From Sapria himalayana (taxonomy: Eukaryota > Streptophyta > Magnoliopsida > Malpighiales > Rafflesiaceae), in NCBI GenBank assembly GCA_029783825.1, contig JAREIK010011398.1, positions 1 to 64,000 of the forward strand: a stretch of 64,000 nucleotides of DNA, in the 5' to 3' direction. The position numbers were made by a program, and so were the translations under genes. Shown in pieces: positions 37,551 to 49,669 of this stretch (its first letter is position 1; each line of letters begins with the position of its first letter). The notes beneath the pieces were generated by a model that was given only the letters and a program-made list of their open reading frames with translations, did no database searches and was not told the DNA's origin.

Positions 37551-39040
37551 CTTCAAAGCAAGGCAAGTTAATTCTTACAAGAAAAGTATGAGAAATTATA
37601 TTATGAATAAAATCATTTTTATGAGTTTTTGAGGATATATCCTTAGTATAAATTTTGAGTTGTGGATTCAAGTCTCAACTTTCTACAAATGGTTGAACTA
37701 TACCACAATGTGTATAGTTGATGTTGCTGCTCAAGGTTCTATTGTAAATAAATACTAGAGAATGTATATCATTTATTTTATGAGCTAGTCAAACATAACT
37801 ACTAAGCTCTAATGAATCACATATTTGGGAAAATACAAGCCGGAGTATTAGAGTTTGATAAGTTCACTACCATTAAAGCAAAGATGGAAACTCTATTGAG
37901 AAAGTTTGATGCTCAAGAAAAAAAGAGAAGAATATCAAGGAAGATAACTACTTTACATTCATAGGAATTGGTAAACTCGAATGTCATTTATCAAATAAAA
38001 GAGACAAATCAAATGCAGAACAAACGGTATGTATTTGGACCCAACAACAATGTCCCAAAGCATTAGCATTTGATCATGAGAAATTACAAAACTTTTTCAT
38101 ATGGAAACTATGAGAGTGGGCTATAGCATATTGGACAATCTTTTATAAACATGATGAATAAAATGTGGTGAACTACAAGAATCTAGGGGTTGTAGTTTTG
38201 ATTACCAACCATCATGAAGGATGAAAATCAATTGTGGGTGATGGGGTAAAATTTATTATAGCAAAACAAGTGATATGAAAGTAAATCCAAAGAATTATTT
38301 ATTAATATTGCTTAAAAGTGAGAATGAACTATAAATACACTATGAATAAAATAGTTCTGGATATTTTGGGGGTCAAAGTGTAGTGACTCATCCAAGAATC
38401 ATAATTCTATAGTTATAAAATTATGTTGAACAAGCGGATTCTAGAGTTTTTTGGGGGTAACAATGCCTCAGCTTTCTCAAAAACTATGACTCCAACTAAA
38501 GAGAACTAGAACAATGATAACTATGAACCCATAACACATAATAAAGGGATAACGTAAAAATAAGTGCAAAACCATGTTTCACTCAAACATGACAAAAAAG
38601 GAGATAAGGAATCAGAGGAGTCAATAAAGCTTACTCGAAGTCCTGAAGAGAAATAAATAGATCAAAATGAAGTCAAAGGTAAGTTTTTAATGAATCTTTG
38701 ATTTTCACAATAATTTAGAAAGAGAACATTAGATGAACACTTCAAAAAAATTTTATATTTTGAAAATTAAAAGTGAACATATTGTTCGTGTGAAATTCTT
38801 GCCCAAATGGTAAATTATGTTAAATTTATGAAAGATATAATGAGTAGTAAGAAAAAGTTGGAGATATATGGTACCAAGAATATGACCAAAAAGAGTAGTG
38901 TCATTATTCAAAAAAAAATTCTGAGGAAATTGAAAGAGCCCAAAAACTTTTAGAAGACATCATGGAAGTTGTGATCAAGTGTCAAATTGATGCTCTTATC
39001 CATTGCATAAATATTAAATCTTAGAAAAATTACTCAAACA

Positions 39041-39631
39041 TAGAGGTGTCAACCTTGCCGGGCCGGCCCGGCCCGGCACGAGGCATAACACGATTCGGTC
39101 GTGCCTGGGCCGGCCCACCATTGAAATTTTTCATGCCCTGGCTCGTGTCGTGCCCAACCATGGCACAATCATGCCGAGGCCAATTGGGCCTCATGCCGTG
39201 CCTGGCTAGGCATGGTACCGTGGCCCGTCGGCACGGTACCTTGCCGAAATTAATTTTTTTTAAATTAGGGTTATGTGGGCACCGAAACCCTAATTTATTT
39301 TAAAATTAGGGTTTCAGGTGCACCCAATTCCTAATTTTTTTTTAAATTATGGTTTCTGACACACCGAAACCATAAATTTTTAAAATTAGGGGTTCGGCAT
39401 GACGGCGCGGGCCGAAACCCTAATTTTTTTTAATTTAGGATTCGGCCCAAATGGGCCGAACCTGGCGGATCATGCCGCTGGCCCGTGCCGAGCTGAACCC
39501 CCCACAAACTCGTGCCGGGCCAGGCACATCACGGTACAGTAACCTTGCCGTGCCTGCCCAACGCGAAAGCACGGTCGGGCATGAAAAAAAATGGGTCGGG
39601 CCGGCCCGGCACGTCCCATTTGACACCTCTA
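39041..39631. mobile_element. Non-autonomous hAT-type MITE (copy 3) inside gypsy protease region
   Basis: Left TAGAGGTGTCAACC and inverted right TAGAGGTGTCAAATGGG; flanking 8-mers CTCAAACA (39033-39040) and CTCAAACG (39632-39639), 7 of 8 identical. Both subterminal regions hold GCCGGGCCGGCCCGGCCC- and CCGTGCC-type motifs, as in the hAT element at 53808. The centre has inverted AAACCCTAA / TTAGGGTTT units (39285-39293, 39306-39314, 39415-39423). Best preserved of the four short copies. Non-coding; open frames over it are by-products of its GC content. Confidence 0.88.
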
Positions 39632-40909
39632 CTCAAACGTCTCTCTCACTCCAAATAATATATTGGACTATTAAGCAGCCATATGGAATCATCAAAGATG
39701 TATATGTCATGGTTGATATTTTTATTTTTTCTAGCACATTTCATTATTTTGAATATATAGCAAAATTAATATGTGTTGCTAATTTTGGGGTGACCATTTT
39801 TGGCAATGGGATAAGGTTTTATTAATGTCATGAAGGGTGAGTTCACTCTCTATGTTAGTAAGGAATAAGTAATATTTAATATTTTAAATGACTTATGAGG
39901 TCTAGACAATGATGAGATATGTGTTAGAGAAATAACAATCTACTCATACCACATTGCAATAAAAAGTAGATTTCTAGTGGAGAGATTTTTTATTATTAGA
40001 TGAATGAAGACAACATGTATGAATTGGATGTAAATGAAATAGACAAGGCTGAGATAGAAATAATGGAAAGAAAAATTAAAGACAAAGCTGTGGATGTGCC
40101 CACTATAATTTTTGTGTTCTAGAATAAAATTGACCAAGGAAATATAAAAAAAAACTAAAGATGTGCCTAGCACCTTGACTTAGCTAAAATAGAAAGAAAT
40201 ATTCGATCATAAGCATAAGGATAAAGCTATGGCTATACACAATACTATGACTCTTAAGTTACATAAAGAAAATTACAAGGAAAAGGAACAAGGCAAAGTT
40301 ATGACTTTGATAATGGTCATGACTTTGCAAATACATAAAGTAAAAGGAAAAGAAAAGTTAAAAAAAAGTAATGATAGTACTCAACACCGCGACTCTTGGG
40401 ATCTAGCATGAAAATGGATATTGGAGTGGAGAAAAAACCTCAAGATTTACTAAAGTCATTGTATCAACTAAGGAAACAACCTTAAAGACAAAGATAACTA
40501 AAGAAATACGAAAAAATGAAGAGACCAATGAGAAAGAAGTAAAATAGTACACTAAAAAAATTATGTGGATATCAGTGATCTCCAATGGAGTAAAATGGTT
40601 TTGATGGTCTAGCTAAGGGTGCTAAACATAGTGCTACTAAGGAAGAAACCCAAAAATTTTATTTTAGCATGTGTGATGTAAAAAATATTTATACCCATTA
40701 CATTAATATATACACACATCTAATGACCCACAAGTATAGTTATTGAAATCAAACATTACCATGATAATCAAAAAGTTTGCTTGAAGTTGCTCAATTATTC
40801 ATAGACCCTACAATACTAAAACCTTTTTGTAACAGTTCATTGTGATGATAAATAGTTTTTTAGAGGAGAAGTTATTGCTCAATGATAAAAATATGTTTTA
40901 GTGTGGAAA

Positions 40910-43340
40910 TTTGTTTGGTGTTTAATTTATCAAATATTCTTGTATATTTTCGTATTGAATAATAATATGCATATATATAAATTGAACTAATTTGTATTTA
41001 TTTTATGTTTTTTGGTATTTTGGAGAGTTTTGATAAATAATTGTCAAATCAATGAGTTTTTGAGGTGTTTAGTTTAGGAGATTGATTATTGAGTCTCATT
41101 TAATTTCGATATCCATTCTTGGCCTAAACTAAATCTAAATGGTTTAGAGAAGTTATTATAAATAATGAATCTACCAAACTCATTAGCACAATCTTTTTAC
41201 CATGCAATACAAACTCAATGGATATGATATTTTTATGGAGTCATAGCTAATAAAAGCTTATAGAATTTTAATAATTACGATATTAATTCTCTTTCATAAC
41301 AACAAAGTATCCTGACTGGTACTTAAGGTCATAGTCAATTTCTTAGTATGATGACTTTATCTTTATATAGCTCAGTATCTCAAATAATAGCCACAATGAT
41401 TTTATAATATCATAACTTTTATGGTATAGAAAATTACAAAACTACAACTACTCCATGCCAAATTCATAGAAATTATTTAATGACATAAATTTTAAGACAC
41501 TAAATATTATACTCAAGCATGACTCTTATACTTAAAAGAAGATAACTCTATGAATTATATGCAAAAGCTAAGTGGAAATGTCATGACATCCTAACACAAT
41601 GGTTGTAATGTGCTATATAAGAGAAAAAAATACTAGTGTCATGGCCACTCACAGTGCCACATACACTCAAGCGATATGAAATGTTACTTTTATATCTTGG
41701 TCAATCCATGATACTATGGCCACAACCAACATAAGAAAGATTAATTGTCTATGTTGTGGTTTCCACGTAGTACCATGACTATATAATAATATTAGATTCT
41801 ATCTTCGTACCACGGAAACTTCACAACACCACAACCCTCTATGTACTATAAATGAAAGAAGGTACAAAGCCAAGACTATTTTAATAACACAATAACGTTG
41901 TATTATTAAGACATTAAGCCCAATTTATGGTCATTTCCAACACAATAATTTTGAGTTATAGAAAGATTGGGTTTAATTTGTGGTCATTTCTAGTACTATA
42001 ATTTTATGTTACATAAATATCAATATGTTGAACATAGACATGTCAACCAAGCTAGGCAACCTGGGCATAGCCTGTGGAATGTCACGATCCAATATTGTGA
42101 TTGGTCCTGGACCATGCCGACCCATGGCATGGCTCATACCATGTTGGCTTGGTGGCATCGTCCACACTGGCTTGGTAACCCGAGACCAGCTATGATTGAC
42201 TCTCAGGTCATTGGTCTAGTCCTATTGAGTGATTGCTTGGTAGGGTGTTTTTTTTAAAACTATCCATGTAAGATGGATACTACATACGAGGCTATCATAT
42301 TTGAAAAGCTAGGCTTCCCCTATCCCACCCATTATTTTTTTACATAATAGGTGAGGTAGGGAAGGCATGGCTACCTGACATGGTGTGGTACAACCCTACT
42401 CTTTACGAGCCAACTATTCCATGTCATGCCTGGGATAACATAGTGGCGTGGCAATAGCACACTATAATGGTCATAACGGCATGGCTGGACTCATTTGACA
42501 CCTCTAATTGAATAGAGTTATACCTATTTTCTAAAGTTGCAACCTCAGACTAAAGAGATGAACACCAAAGTTGCGACTTTCTTTGGAAAGTAACATCTTC
42601 CTAGTCAAAGTAATGAAAGGCTGTCTAAGTATAAAAGTGTGAGATAGATAATTTTGGATAATATCTCAATCCTTCTCCTTCTCCCACTCATAATAAGTAT
42701 TTCCATGATAGCTACAAAACCTAAAAATGAATTTCACACTTTTTAGAAGTTACACAAGCAAGTAAGGGATGCATGACTTATGTCAACCCTAGAGTTGGGG
42801 TTTGGGGCTCTAAACCTTTTGCTTCTAGTGATAGATTTGAAAATCTATATCAAATTAGTATGACCTATGGGTTGTGTAATTTTAATTATGTGATATAATT
42901 TGTTTTAACTATGAATGCATTAATTGTTTCATTTATTTTATGTATAAAAACTGATTGATAATGACGAAATAGAACTTAAATTAAGGTTTTGACTATTTGT
43001 AGGTTTGTAAGAGGTTATCATGATGGGAGGTGATAGGTAAACCATGATGTTCACTCGTACATATGATTGGAAGGTTATAACAACCTTTTTGATTATGATG
43101 CATGAGATAAATATTAAATATAAATGTTGATCCCCAAAATTTAGATATGTTAATCATTGTGAGTATGATGCATATAAAGTAGAAAGTATGAATACTTTAA
43201 ATGCCAGTCCATTGCACATATTTTCAAAAAAAAGACTAGTTCTTAATTTTGATCAATGTTATATGGAATATCACAAGGAATTCATCTTTAGTGTGTGATG
43301 CACATCATTACAATGGTGGGCAATGACAAGTAATTCTTAA
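40910..43340. repeat. Long LTR-like repeat, copy 1
   Basis: Non-coding sequence repeated in the same orientation at 50660-52990. Shared landmarks include gtttaatttatcaaatattcttgt (near 40920) against tatttaatttactaaatattcttgt (near 51835), acaaagtatc (41304 and 52191), atgacatcctaa (about 41580 and 52505), ctatggccacaacc (about 41713 and 52637) and acaagcaagtaaggga (about 42747 and 51260). It lies downstream of the gypsy relic in the expected place for a 3' LTR. Long non-coding direct repeats suggest LTRs, but I found no clean TG...CA ends. Confidence 0.6.
42035..42506. mobile_element. Non-autonomous hAT-type MITE (copy 4), old
   Basis: Left TAGACATGTCAACC and inverted right TAGAGGTGTCAAATGAG. 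Flanks GTTGAACA (42027-42034) and ATTGAATA (42507-42514) differ by two transitions. The interior keeps diluted GC-rich motifs, many converted to TG/CA, as expected after loss of methylated CpG. Inserted into the LTR-like repeat at 40910-43340. Confidence 0.72.
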
Positions 43341-43409
43341 GAACTTATAGGGTGCCTAAAGTATTTAGTAGAATAATAAAAGTTATTTTATTAAATAAGA
43401 AAAAAAGTT

Positions 43410-43990
43410 ATTTCTCATGCATTAGAATAATAAAAAATTTACAAAAATACTATATGGCGCCAAATAAATTATAAGAGTTTAGCAGTCTCAAGTATCTCAA
43501 TAAGTCTAAAACTAATTTTAAACAAATATTAGACACCATTGTAGTTACACCTACAAGATGTTGGAGTAATGTATTAGCTACTAATATATAATATCCAACT
43601 ATGTTAATAGTAATGGTGATGAACTTATTAAAAATGATTCTGATTGAGATACAAGAATTTCTTTCATAGAAAATTTAAATATTTTTTATGACACGATGAA
43701 TATATATTCATCTATGTAAACTGCCACTACTTGCATTGCACACACACACACAATATTAACAACATTTTAATAAGTATTTAAAATACTAGTTCTCTATTCA
43801 ATCTCATTATTACTTGGTTTCTTGTATCAATACTAGGGTTAAGGCTAAATCGGTAAAAAATATTTTGACATACATAACCATGTGCATAAACTAGGAACAC
43901 CATCTTGAATGTCTCATTCATAAAAAATTAATTAACTTATTTAAAAATTATAACTCTAAGTTCTGAGTTTGGACGACTTGGTCACCATAT
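43410..43990 (+). pseudogene. Ancient hAT transposase relic
   Basis: Nucleotide-level match to the middle of the hAT transposase at 55470-56070. Paired landmarks: ttttttatgacacgatgaatat against ttttatgacacgacgaacat; ccactacttgcattgcac in both; actagggttaaggctaaatcgg against cctagggctaaggtgga; catgtgcataaactaggaa against cgtgcatgaacctggaaga. Most differences are C-to-T or G-to-A. Stops throughout; no termini found. It directly follows the LTR-like repeat. Confidence 0.8.
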
Positions 43991-44846
43991 TCTGAAATGG
44001 TGTCTTTTCCATTAAGTTATTTAGAGACATATGTCAGGGTAGTCTATCAAATAGGATTGAATTGTCTTCATACTTTGATATTGATTACTACTTTATCCTA
44101 TCACATGATGATAATAAGAATTTAGATATTTTGAGTTAGTAGATATTATACAAATTCACTTATCCCATGTGTTGTGGTAGGATGTTTGGATCATAGTTTA
44201 TTTGAAACCACGGATTACTAGGAATGATGACTGATTAATCAAGCAACGAAAGTAAATAATCAACAACACAAAAATCCGAAAACCCTAAAATAAAGTCTGA
44301 AAAATATATCTAGTGAAACTCAAATTCATGTAACAATAATGCCAAAACGAATGATAAATGCTAGATTTTTTCACACATACTAGTAGTACGTAAAGCACAA
44401 TATACCCAAAAATTATGTTTTAAACCAAATTATATTTTATATGATATAAAACCATAGAAATGAAAAATCCAATACAAATATATAAACATAAGATTTTGGG
44501 GTGAATGTTCTATATCTTTTTCAATGTTATTCTTTATGTGATAAAGTTAGTTCGTTGAATTTATGGCTCAATATTAACAACGTGATGACATAACTATTTT
44601 TATGCTGAAGATAAGATTTTGTCTATAACTTTTAACTCTTCAAAATTATCCAAGCTCTAATTCATTGTGGCATATACTTTTGTACACAAATAAAAATAGA
44701 AACCAATAATATCCATGCTACACACACATTGAAATTATAGAGACATTGTGATTATAAATATAATATGCACACAATCACATATTAACCCTACATATTACAA
44801 TTTAAACACAATCACATAAATAAAAATTATAGTATTCATAAGTGTG

Positions 44847-44879
<33 letters not shown>

Positions 44880-46190
44880 ATCTTGAGATTTAGTGTCTAG
44901 AACTCAAATCCAAATATATGAAAATGACAAACCCAACACATGCATGCCAACAAAATCACATAACTATTTTTTGAGATAGTGAAAAGATGATTCTTTTCGT
45001 ACAGCTAAAAAAAACTTTTTTTTTTATTTTATTTAATAACAAAAATAAAACATGGAATTTTATCCCATGTATTTGGTTTACCATACTTCTTGCCTTATAA
45101 AAAATAAAATAAACAAAATAAACAACCTAGTCTACCCAACTCATAAAAACCCAACACATTGCTATCTAAGATGACTTTTAATCTACTGACCCCCTTGGTA
45201 TCTAGCATAGCATCATAGTTTATTTTTTCTAATTGCAATTAATATTATTTTAAATAGGAGATCAAAACTATAATCATATATCATATAGGTATTTGTATGC
45301 ATGAAAAACTAAGAAGATTCAATATTATATATTCATGATAAAGTATTGAGTTGCTAGCAAAATGATAATTTATTAGATATAGAGATTGTGAATATTGAGG
45401 CCACCATTAGCGATACATTCAAACATATATATGATGATGATGACTTGCATTTGTACTACCATACCATATATACAATATTGGTGACTTGCGAGATTTTTTT
45501 TTTAATTTTTTCATATGTTACCATAGTGATATTATTTTTTTATTTATATTGAATATGTTATTATGCACTTTTGATCTTATGAGTCATGCTTTAGCATATA
45601 TTATATGTGTGTATGTATCATATTATGTTTTTGTTTATGTAATATAATGATTTTTTTTGCATTAACCACTTTTTTTTATTTGAGGCAGATATCAATATTT
45701 TTAAGTATTTATTATTTATAAATTCATTTGAAAGTAATGTTTTTAATAAATAATTAGATAAAAATTTTAAATTTCAAACAGTTTAGTTAAATTCCTACCC
45801 AAAACTAACATGAACCAAAATGACTCAAAATGACTTGACATTACCAAGTGCCAATTGAGTCATGTCGGGCTTGTTGCTTTATCATCGTGTCACGCCAAGC
45901 ATATGTACAACACAATGGCATGACTGGGCCACACAGAAATGGGCAATGACAACACACCATATCCAATTTGATATCTTTTTTCCATGATAATTGGTTAATA
46001 TTTTGGTTAAGAATAAATATCAAAACTAATTTATAAGTACTTGAAGGCATAATCAAATAGTAGCACATTAAGTGCTATGGCTTAATGACTATTCACTCTT
46101 ATTCTTTTTGCTAATTATACCAAGATACATATTTTACACTAAAAATACCAAATTTCACAACAATTCCTCCAAAGTATATTTTTGTGAATT
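43991..46190. other. Non-coding AT-rich gap
   Basis: No gene recognised. It contains a (GA)n microsatellite of about 14 units (44851-44879) and a small GC-richer patch at about 45840-45960 that could be the remains of another hAT-type MITE, though its termini do not convince me. Confidence 0.55.
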
Positions 46191-46679
46191 CATTTTAAAA
46201 AATGCTCTATTGTGGCAAATACTTCATCAAAATCAACTTAATTTGTAGGTATTATTCATTGTTTTACATGCTAAATAATGACTCGTATACTTGCAGAGCT
46301 ATGTTGGTTGAGATACACTTGCCTGTCAATGTTTTGTACCCTCACAAAGTCACAACATGGATCAGAACCAATAATTCTCTACTTAAAAAATAAAAACTAA
46401 GATATTGATTTTGTCTGATAAATGCTATATTTTGTATATCAAGAACCATACTCCACCATAATGAGTATGCAAAATATATTTCATGAGTTTTTTGGTCATC
46501 AACATCTTCCAACCACACACTTTGCATAAATTTGTGAAATAGATACATATGTGTAAATATGGAATTGATAAGAGTAATACTTTCTGTTTTCCATGCCAAA
46601 TAATGAACATACCATGAGGATGCTTATATTTTTCTTTAGAAGATATCTTAATGAAATACCATGATCTTGTCATGGTAGT

Positions 46680-47440
46680 CAGAGCACTTTGTAGAATTTA
46701 TTCAATCTTTTGGATAACTTAATACACATGATTGTCCACGTACCAAACACACCACTTTTCTAAAGTTCTTCTATTTCTTGACCACTAGTGCATGTTTATT
46801 TGTTAAATATATTTCTTATTGTCAAGCCTTCTTTGTTTATATTGGCGTTTGATAGTGACTTCTTGATAAATTACCATATATTTTCCACTTGTTAAGATTC
46901 TCCTTGTGTGTTCATAGAAAGTTGGAAGAGATAAGATAAGTTGCAGTGCCTTATCCTCATAAAAAATTACCACTTTTAAAACCTATAAGTCTAAAATGAT
47001 GCCAATTGAGAATACTTAATTGATTTGAGATTCTCATATCCTCCTCCATGCGCAATGTGTGAAATTGTTCATTTATCCATAATCAATTTGAAAGATTCTT
47101 TGCTTAATTCACCAACTAAATTTTTTTCCAAAACCTTTTGGTTCGAAAAATCACACATTTTCTAGGATAATTTTATCAAAAATAGTCTTATGGTAATAAA
47201 AGCTCTCAAATATAAATCCTCCCAATTTTAATCAACAAACTTAGAAATATCAATTCCAACAGAATGTTTAATGAGGTTTGGGGTTAGTTATCTTTCAATG
47301 TCTTATGTAACCCAAAATGAATCAATAAATTATTGATTTGTACTGACCACAAACCAAAGTTGATTCTCCCATCATATTTCTCAACATCAAATCTCTCCAG
47401 TAATATTTTTGTCGATTAATAATAATAAGCTATGATATGA
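46680..47440 (-). pseudogene. Ty1-copia gag relic (minus strand)
   Basis: Minus-strand translation gives RFDVEKYDGRINFGLW followed by NNLLIHFGLHKTLKD (47395-47290), the start of a copia gag (the family block is VEKFDGKN-FSLW), and further on EDKALQLILSLPTF (46958-46918), matching the gag block DEDQALILLCSLPPSY. Between them only diffuse similarity remains and several stops occur. Sequence continues decayed to about 46200, with a possible but unproven continuation into pol. No LTR was identified for it. Confidence 0.75.
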
Positions 47441-47673
47441 TTTGTTAGGTTATGCCTTGTTCTGGATCAATCTTGGCAATAATGTCAACTTAAATAAAGA
47501 AATAAATTGGAAAATACATAAATTTCACCCTAAGAATTTTACATAATGAAACTATTTCATCAAAGAAAAATCATGGGTAAAACAAGTCAAAATCCAAAAA
47601 ATAATTAATTCATATAATTACATAAATTTTCACTACTCACTCCCACATATAAAACTAATAAAAACCCTTACTA

Positions 47674-47807
47674 GTCTCACCAGGGGGGGGGGGGTACTGG
47701 GGAATTCTTACTTGCTCGGTTCTCTGGGGGCCCAAGGGGATGTAGGGGCCCATATAAGTGGGCTCTGAACCTCTTGGTTATCCAAAAAAAATAATAATAA
47801 TAAAAAT
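47674..47807 (+). mobile_element. Short retroposon with 14-bp target duplication and A-rich tail
   Basis: Body of 134 bp between perfect direct repeats AAAAACCCTTACTA (47660-47673 and 47808-47821). It starts GTCTCACCAGG, contains a 12-G run, is GC-rich unlike the surroundings, and ends TTGGTTATCC followed by an A/T tail (aaaaaaaataataataataa). Direct repeats plus an A-rich tail are the marks of LINE-mediated retroposition, so this is a SINE or a truncated retroposed RNA. No clear A or B box, so its class is open. Confidence 0.65.
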
Positions 47808-48350
47808 AAAAACCCTTACTATTTTATATTTGACCCGAGTAATAACCCCTTACTATTTTTCTCCTATTTGTTCTTTCTCCTCTATGCTTTTGTATTTATT
47901 GCTTCATTTCCACAGACACACACACAGACAAAAAAAAAATAAATGGTTTATGAGAATAAAATAATTAGAAGGAATTGGTGGAAAATATATTGTTCCATCT
48001 TTTTCATCAACTTATTTTCATTTTATTTTTTTATTCAAAGATAATGTGAGTATCACTCACATTCTTTTCTCTTATTATTTCATCAACTTAAATAAATTGT
48101 CTATGAGTAATACCTAGAATATGTGCATTATACGCTTTCATTTATTATCATTTATTTTATATTTTTATTAAAATAGTATGTAAGTCACACCCAACATATC
48201 CAAACTGAATTCTTCAAAGGAATGTTTATGCATGAATCTTGTTATTGCAGGGCTTCCATATATAGGTCCACCCCATAGACTTCCCATGAAATCGTGGGTC
48301 ATGGGTATCACTTCAAGGCCCACTACCACTTCAAATACGCATGATAACCC

Positions 48351-48560
48351 ATGGGTACATCTTGGAAATTCAAACTTAGTTGTTTTATTGTTTTGCTCGT
48401 ATCAGCTTTACTAGCACCCGGCCAGTCCGTTTCTACTTGTCGGTTGTGCCCCTTGCTTGAGCTGGATCTGGATGCTACCATTCAATGCCTCTGCCTCTCC
48501 CAACGGTCGGAATTTGTCATGTATACGACCACTCTCATTTTTCTTCTCTCACACTTGTAG
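48351..48560 (+). CDS. Small cysteine-containing ORF with signal-peptide-like start (candidate only)
   Basis: Seventy codons from an ATG. Residues 7-25 form a hydrophobic stretch (LSCFIVLLVSALLAPG) like a secretory signal, followed by STCRLCPLLELDLDATIQCLC. That segment loosely recalls the CPLL..LVDLDAAVCLC part of plant hydrophobic-seed / hybrid proline-rich proteins of the eight-cysteine class, but the rest of the eight-cysteine pattern is absent and the C-terminus is unrelated. It lies in one of the few parts of the window not recognisably repetitive. It may be a gene fragment or chance. Confidence 0.25.
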   Translation: MGTSWKFKLSCFIVLLVSALLAPGQSVSTCRLCPLLELDLDATIQCLCLSQRSEFVMYTTTLIFLLSHL

Positions 48561-49669
48561 AAAGAGGGATACCATTTTTGTAATCTCTCATTTTGTTGAT
48601 ATAGCTTCGTCTTAGGTAATTTCGGATATTTTTAGGTTTCTGATTGTGTTTAAAGTAGATTGTTTTTTTTGTACGAGAAATTTAGTATTGTTACACGCAC
48701 CGGAAATCAAACTTCGAGTAGTTGTAAAATGGGAACATGATTAGTTTTGTTAATTTAGTCCATGGGAAAATACTTGGTGTTGGGATTTCCGAGTTATGGT
48801 ATAATGCAGTGATTTCTCCCTGCTGAAAGTTAGTCTGTGCTCGCAGTAAGTTAATATTTTTGCTACCTGCATTAGGGCTTTGCCTGTTAGTATTCTATTT
48901 TAATTTATAACATCCAAGAACTAACATGAATGAATTCTATTTATTTGGACAGGTTTGGATTGCTCCATAGTGATAATTCCTAGTCATATTTTTTCAAGGA
49001 AGTTTGGATTTGAATTACTGAAATTTCCAGCAATATAATAAAGCTCCAAGACTGGAATTTTTTTTTTCCTAAATTCTGCTAATTTGAGCTGCTAGGATTG
49101 GGGTATGGTGATGAAATTTTATCGCCTACCGAAGGGGCTTCTTCAAAAATTAGAGAGCTGGAAAATTTTATAGCTTGCCCTGTCAAATATCTTAGAAGAA
49201 TATAGGTTCCTAAATCATTTTGTACTGGGTGTAGGCTTGAAATTTCCAGCTGACATAGGGTATAGACTCCATCTTGGAAACTTTTCCATAATACCATTCT
49301 GCATATCGTGGGCAGCACTGAACAAGCCTTCAACCTGGGAACCTTATGCCACAAGCACTCTAATATATACATTATTTTGCATAATTAATATAATTTAAAT
49401 AAAATGATAACTAATAAACGCGAGGGGGGGGGGGGGGGGGGGGGGGGAGAGGGATATGGTCAGCCCACCATTCTATTTATAAAAACACGTAGTCTGGAAA
49501 TATTTTAAACTTGCTATCCTTTATTGTAGTTGGTCTCATTGATTCATTCATTGAGAATCTTTCTCTCAATTAACTTTTAAATTACTGGGTAGCCTACTAG
49601 GTTGGATGCATCTTACCTGCCCACTACTTTTTCTTTCTTTTTCCTTTTGTTATGCCTCTTTTTTTTTGT
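48561..49669. other. Non-repetitive gap with poly(G) run
   Basis: No gene identified. Base composition is less AT-rich than neighbouring retroelement relics. A 97-codon open frame on the minus strand (49372-49079) has no family features I recognise. A pure run of 24 G lies at 49424-49447; such runs are often assembly or sequencing weak points. Confidence 0.5.

Larger units (their letters stand above)
36680..40620 (+). pseudogene. Ty3-gypsy gag-protease relic, interrupted by two MITEs
   Basis: Gag pieces: KDPNKHIVLFLDLCNIMN (about 36843-36896), LSWFQYLPQDSIKSWEELV (about 36960-37016), then after a MITE ELWIQVSTFYKWLNYTT and VDVAAQGSIVNK (about 37658-37750). Protease region: VNYVKFMKDIMSSKKKLE (about 38812-38865), KKILRKLKEPKNF (about 38917-38952), a decayed SSVKLMLLSIA in place of the catalytic DLGASINLMPLSVA block, and, after a second MITE, IKQPYGIIKDVYVMVD (about 39670-39717) and GEFTLYVS (about 39838-39860). 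This succession is typical of plant gypsy elements of the large-gag type. No reverse transcriptase or integrase follows before the LTR-like repeat, so much of pol is missing. Many stops and frame changes. Confidence 0.85.

Noticed and set aside
45840..45970. Possible fifth hAT-type MITE
   Set aside because: GC-richer patch with a TTTGATATCT-like end, but no matching left terminus or target duplication.
46342..46673. Two minus-strand frames that might be a gypsy integrase H2C2 finger
   Set aside because: Only a loose resemblance (THYGG), and the adjacent minus-strand sequence is copia gag, so I do not claim it.
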